A program made the position numbers and the translations under genes. Below are positions 6,957 through 9,019 of a stretch of DNA of 9,019 nt, piece by piece. The stretch is from the NCBI GenBank assembly GCA_947428535.1, contig CANEMG010000023.1:1-9019 (forward strand). The letters run 5' to 3'. Position 1 is the first letter of the stretch. Each line of letters starts with the position of its first letter. The notes beneath the pieces are model-generated. The model saw only the letters and a program-made list of their open reading frames with translations. It did no database searches and was not told the origin of the DNA. The stretch comes from an uncultured Clostridium sp. (GTDB lineage Bacteria; Bacillota; Clostridia; TANB77; CAG-508).

Positions 6957-7043
6957 ATTTTTATTTTTTGTTTTTTTAATTTTTTTATTCAAAATTATAA
7001 CAAAATTTAGTGAAATTTTTATATTATAATAAGTTCAGAGAAA

Positions 7044-7110
7044 GAACAAAAGTGGACAATATGATAATTACAAAATACAAAAATTTACTAAATTGTCCAC
7101 GTATTTGTTC
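7044..7110. repeat. Interrupted inverted repeat (GAACAAA / GTGGACAAT arms)
   Basis: GTGGACAAT (7052-7060) is repeated in inverted form as ATTGTCCAC (7092-7100), and GAACAAA (7044-7050) as TTTGTTC (7104-7110). The two paired blocks (9 and 7 bp) are separated by a small asymmetric internal loop, and the central loop is 31 bases. It is the left member of a block of three hairpins between the HNH gene and the TSUP genes. Confidence 0.75.
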
Positions 7111-7112
7111 GA

Positions 7113-7144
7113 TGCGCCGATTTTGTTGTACAAAATCGTGTGCA
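7113..7144. repeat. GC-richer hairpin
   Basis: CGATTTTGT (7118-7126) and ACAAAATCG (7130-7138) pair perfectly around a three-base loop. The stem extends by five more pairs (TGCGC with GTGCA) across a single bulged base at 7139, giving 14 pairs. No T-run follows on either strand, so it does not look like a simple terminator. Confidence 0.75.
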
Positions 7145-7158
7145 AAAATTAGCGAAGC

Positions 7159-7202
7159 TTTTATTTAGTAGGAAATGCAGAGCACTTTCCTACTAAATAA
7201 AA
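7159..7202. repeat. Long near-perfect palindrome beside the HNH terminator
   Basis: Seventeen consecutive pairs join 7159-7175 to 7186-7202 (core TTTAGTAGGAAA / TTTCCTACTAAA). Three further pairs close an AGA loop after one bulged C at 7185. The stem is flanked by A-rich sequence on both strands, so neither direction gives a standard terminator. It abuts and slightly overlaps the T-run of the HNH gene terminator. Confidence 0.8.
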
Positions 7203-7230
7203 AAGAACGCTCATTACTGCCGAGAGTTCT
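7199..7230 (-). terminator. Terminator overlapping the end of the HNH gene
   Basis: On the minus strand AGAACTCTC (7230-7222) pairs with GAGCGTTCT (7212-7204) with one mismatch, around a nine-base loop that contains the stop codon. The stem runs into TTTTTTATTT. The upstream arm is therefore coding sequence for the last residues of the nuclease. Confidence 0.7.
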
Positions 7231-7876
7231 TCTTTACAATAACATTTTCAAGGACAACTGCACATACTTTACGTTTGTTAATTTTTTTAGCATGAGTTAT
7301 TATATCATTTCCTTCAAATACCCATCCATTTGCTGATACTATAATAGGCTTGGGATAGTGGTGCCATTTTTGAAAATAATCTTCAAGCTTTTTATACTTT
7401 TTCTTACTAATTTCCTTAAATGGTACATCCCGAAAATATTTTGAAACATCATACATTTGAACCCACTCAGATGGAATTAAAAATTTCTTTTGCTTAAGAA
7501 CTTCTGTATTTTCCATAATACAATTTTGAAAAAATAAATGTTGTTCTTCGACACTTTCTATTACATTCCAAACTAGAAACTGTTCTTCTGTCATACAAAG
7601 TTTATTTAAATTACACTTTTTACAACAAGGTTCTAGGTTTTCTGGAATGCTAATTCCTCCAAAAAATCTTGGATACTTATGATCCAAAGTTCTCTTTTGT
7701 GGTTCCAAGACTTTCCCACAATAATAACATGTGGTCATTCCCTTCAAAAAATATACCATATCGTATATCAGCCGTTCAAAATTAACATTGCCTTCTACAT
7801 ACAAAATTCCTTTACTTACATAGGCCTTACCTGTTTTGTTATTGTAAAAATAGTATTCGGGTAGCATTATTTTCAT
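7214..7876 (-). CDS. HNH endonuclease with possible ParB/sulfiredoxin-like C-terminal domain
   Basis: The product has 220 residues from ATG 7876. An HNH nuclease core occupies about residues 50-92: CYYC (50-53), LDHKYPRFFGG (64-74), the Asn of PENLEPCC (78-85) and KCNLNK (87-92). This is the zinc-finger type with DH as the catalytic pair and Cys ligands on both sides. About residues 174-213, YPKPIIVSANGWVFEGNDIITHAKK and the following VCAVVLENV, resemble the N-terminal ParB/sulfiredoxin-like fold, whose pattern is I-V-x-x-NG-x-(V/L)-x-(D/E)-G-(H/N). That assignment is tentative. The first 49 residues match nothing I recognise. A TTG nine codons upstream is also open, but the strong GGGAAGGG site fits only the ATG. 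Base composition is richer in G+C than the neighbours. It has its own promoter and terminator, so it is a self-contained cassette, probably acquired. Its target is unknown. Confidence 0.75.
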   Translation of the reverse strand: MKIMLPEYYFYNNKTGKAYVSKGILYVEGNVNFERLIYDMVYFLKGMTTCYYCGKVLEPQKRTLDHKYPRFFGGISIPENLEPCCKKCNLNKLCMTEEQFLVWNVIESVEEQHLFFQNCIMENTEVLKQKKFLIPSEWVQMYDVSKYFRDVPFKEISKKKYKKLEDYFQKWHHYPKPIIVSANGWVFEGNDIITHAKKINKRKVCAVVLENVIVKKNSRQ

Positions 7877-7880
7877 AATA

Positions 7881-7892
7881 TCATCCCTTCCC
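7881..7892 (-). promoter_or_regulatory. Ribosome binding site fixing the HNH gene start
   Basis: GGGAAGGGATGA on the minus strand ends four bases before ATG 7876. The upstream TTG at 7903 would place this site inside the coding region and has no comparable leader, so the ATG is chosen. Confidence 0.75.
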
Positions 7893-7922
7893 TTAAGAAA
7901 CAACTATTAATTTCCCTTTTAT

Positions 7923-7949
7923 ATTATACTCACTTTTAATAAATGTCAA
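7923..7949 (-). promoter_or_regulatory. Promoter of the HNH gene
   Basis: On the minus strand TTGACA (7944-7949) and TATAAT (7923-7928) are both perfect but only 15 bases apart. A shifted -10, TAATAT, would give a 17-base spacer. It sits directly after the stop codon of the lysozyme gene, and no terminator hairpin is seen between them, so read-through from that gene is also possible. Confidence 0.65.
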
Positions 7950-7954
7950 TTACA

Positions 7955-9013
7955 TTACTCTGAATTTCTTGGTATTTTTAATGTTTCCCCTATGTAAATT
8001 AAATTTATATTTTCTATATCATTTAATTTTGCAATATTTTCAACTGTAGTTCTAAATCGTAATGCTAATTCACTTAAAGTATCTCCTGCTACAACAGTAT
8101 ATATTCTATGACCTGCTGTAGATAATTCCGCATTTTGAGAATTACTTTTTATAGGAACACAAATACTTTCTCCTGGAAAAATTAAATTAGGATTTTGAAT
8201 TTTATTTAAAGTAACTAGTTCAGAAACAGTAGTCCCATACATCATAGCAATACCACTTAATGTATTACCTCTTTGAACAATATATGCTGTATCTTGATTA
8301 TAATTCTCAGAATTTCCACTTTGAGTTATTTGTTCTGTATTAGATAAAAATATATCATTTGTAAATTTATCTCTATCTACTGATCCTTGTATACCACTCA
8401 CTCTTCCTTGACTTGTGTATTGAAATCCTTCCCAATATTCCCAATTGCTTTTGTTAGGTGCTTCTACCCCATATTCTGCTATCCAAAGTGGATACTTTTC
8501 TGCTAAACCTTTTCCAAAAGTTGCTCTAGCATTATAAGCATCACTATATATTATTACTTCTTTTCCAGTTGTTTGTTTTAGTCTTTCTAAAAAAGTTTCT
8601 GATATACTATTTATTTGTTCAATATTTAAATCTCCAAATTCTTCAAAATCCATTGCAAGCTTACAATCTGGACTTGTATTTGATATAACAGAAGCAAAAA
8701 AATCTGCCTGTTCTAATGCTTGCTCTTCTGTCCTAGCTGTTAAGAAATGATAGAAACCAACTTTTAACCCATTAGCCTTAGCATTATTATAATTTATTCT
8801 AAAATACGCATCTACAATATTATTTCCTTGACTCGATTTTATATAAACAACATCTATTCCAGCATTTTTTACTTCATTATAATCAATATAACCTTGCCAA
8901 TTACTAACATCAATACCATTTAATATTTCGCTACTAGAAGCAATAGTGGCAAATACACTAAGTGGTAAAAAAGCAATAATTAACAATGTTATAGTTAAAA
9001 CTTTCAATCTCAT
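7955..9013 (-). CDS. Secreted GH25 lysozyme (N-acetylmuramidase) with two LysM domains
   Basis: The 352-residue product cleaves the beta-1,4 bond after N-acetylmuramic acid in peptidoglycan. A signal peptide is clear: basic start, hydrophobic core (about 5-20) and a likely cleavage after VFA22. The GH25 catalytic domain covers about 31-222, with GIDVSNWQG (33-41), the catalytic DFE (122-124) in AMDFEEF, PLWIAEYG (175-182) and FQYTS...GIQGSVDRDKF (197-217), the usual closing motif. Two LysM peptidoglycan-binding repeats follow, about 243-288 (YIVQRGNTLSGIA) and 304-348 (YTVVAGDTLSELA), after a short Ser/Asn/Gln linker. The enzyme is probably exported and held on the wall by LysM, for wall turnover, cell separation or attack on other bacteria. 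Clostridia often carry such enzymes, and phage lysins share the fold, but the signal peptide favours a cellular autolysin. Only six bases lie upstream of the ATG, so promoter and ribosome site are outside the window. Confidence 0.93.
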   Translation of the reverse strand: MRLKVLTITLLIIAFLPLSVFATIASSSEILNGIDVSNWQGYIDYNEVKNAGIDVVYIKSSQGNNIVDAYFRINYNNAKANGLKVGFYHFLTARTEEQALEQADFFASVISNTSPDCKLAMDFEEFGDLNIEQINSISETFLERLKQTTGKEVIIYSDAYNARATFGKGLAEKYPLWIAEYGVEAPNKSNWEYWEGFQYTSQGRVSGIQGSVDRDKFTNDIFLSNTEQITQSGNSENYNQDTAYIVQRGNTLSGIAMMYGTTVSELVTLNKIQNPNLIFPGESICVPIKSNSQNAELSTAGHRIYTVVAGDTLSELALRFRTTVENIAKLNDIENINLIYIGETLKIPRNSE

Positions 9014-9019
9014 AAAAAA

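Noticed and set aside
7023..7028. TATAAT on the minus strand as the promoter -10 for the TSUP genes (also a second one at 6994-6999)
   Set aside because: Neither has a recognisable -35, and TATAAT-like words are frequent in this AT-rich gap, so the TSUP promoter is left unassigned.
6799..7029. Plus-strand open frame of 76 codons
   Set aside because: It is antisense to the first TSUP half-gene, whose minus-strand frame clearly carries the family motifs. The poly-Phe end is just the complement of A-rich sequence.
7679..7864. Plus-strand open frame of 61 codons
   Set aside because: It is antisense to the N-terminal part of the HNH gene and has no ribosome site or recognisable features.
7214..7876. 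HNH protein as an IscB/IshB-type RNA-guided protein with the hairpin block as its guide RNA
   Set aside because: There is no RuvC-like segment, no PLMP start and no arginine-rich bridge, and the HNH core is of the Cys zinc-finger type. The link to the hairpins is positional only.

Overview
The window is very AT-rich and every gene has a Shine-Dalgarno-type leader and sigma-A-like promoters. Together with the tandem-OB SSB-like protein and the Cys-rich carboxypeptidase-regulatory-like protein, this points to an AT-rich low-GC Gram-positive, most likely a Clostridia member from an anaerobic or gut setting. The lineage call is an inference from gene content and style; no rRNA or other marker is present.

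Layout. All genes but one lie on the minus strand, so the window reads from right to left. At the right edge is a secreted GH25 lysozyme with two LysM domains (7955-9013). Next is a separately promoted HNH nuclease with a possible ParB/sulfiredoxin-like C-terminal domain (7214-7876). It ends in its own terminator, followed by about 160 bp of stacked inverted repeats (7044-7202). This block has visibly higher GC than its surroundings and looks like an acquired cassette. A tandem pair of half-length TauE/SafE (TSUP) transporter genes follows: the upstream one carries a one-base frameshift (near 6701), the downstream one is intact. A 47-residue small protein lies at the end of that run (5994-6137).

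The only plus-strand gene (5528-5938) encodes a small Cys-rich protein with a carboxypeptidase-regulatory-like beta-sandwich and has a clear terminator. It is divergent from a two-gene operon, murL then a murD2-type ligase (5335 down to 2562), driven by a perfect TTGACA-17-TATAAT promoter. This pair is the main result of the window. It matches the alternative peptidoglycan route described in Xanthomonas oryzae, in which MurD2 adds L-Glu to UDP-MurNAc-L-Ala and MurL epimerises that residue to D-Glu, bypassing glutamate racemase.

Left of this are a tandem-OB SSB-like gene with a TTG start, its own promoter and its own terminator (1646-2314), and a large polytopic membrane protein that runs off the left edge (1-1419). 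The latter resembles GT-C glycosyltransferases and its promoter has an extended -10. No gene-free stretch exceeds 300 bases; the longest is 6957-7213, which holds the inverted-repeat block.
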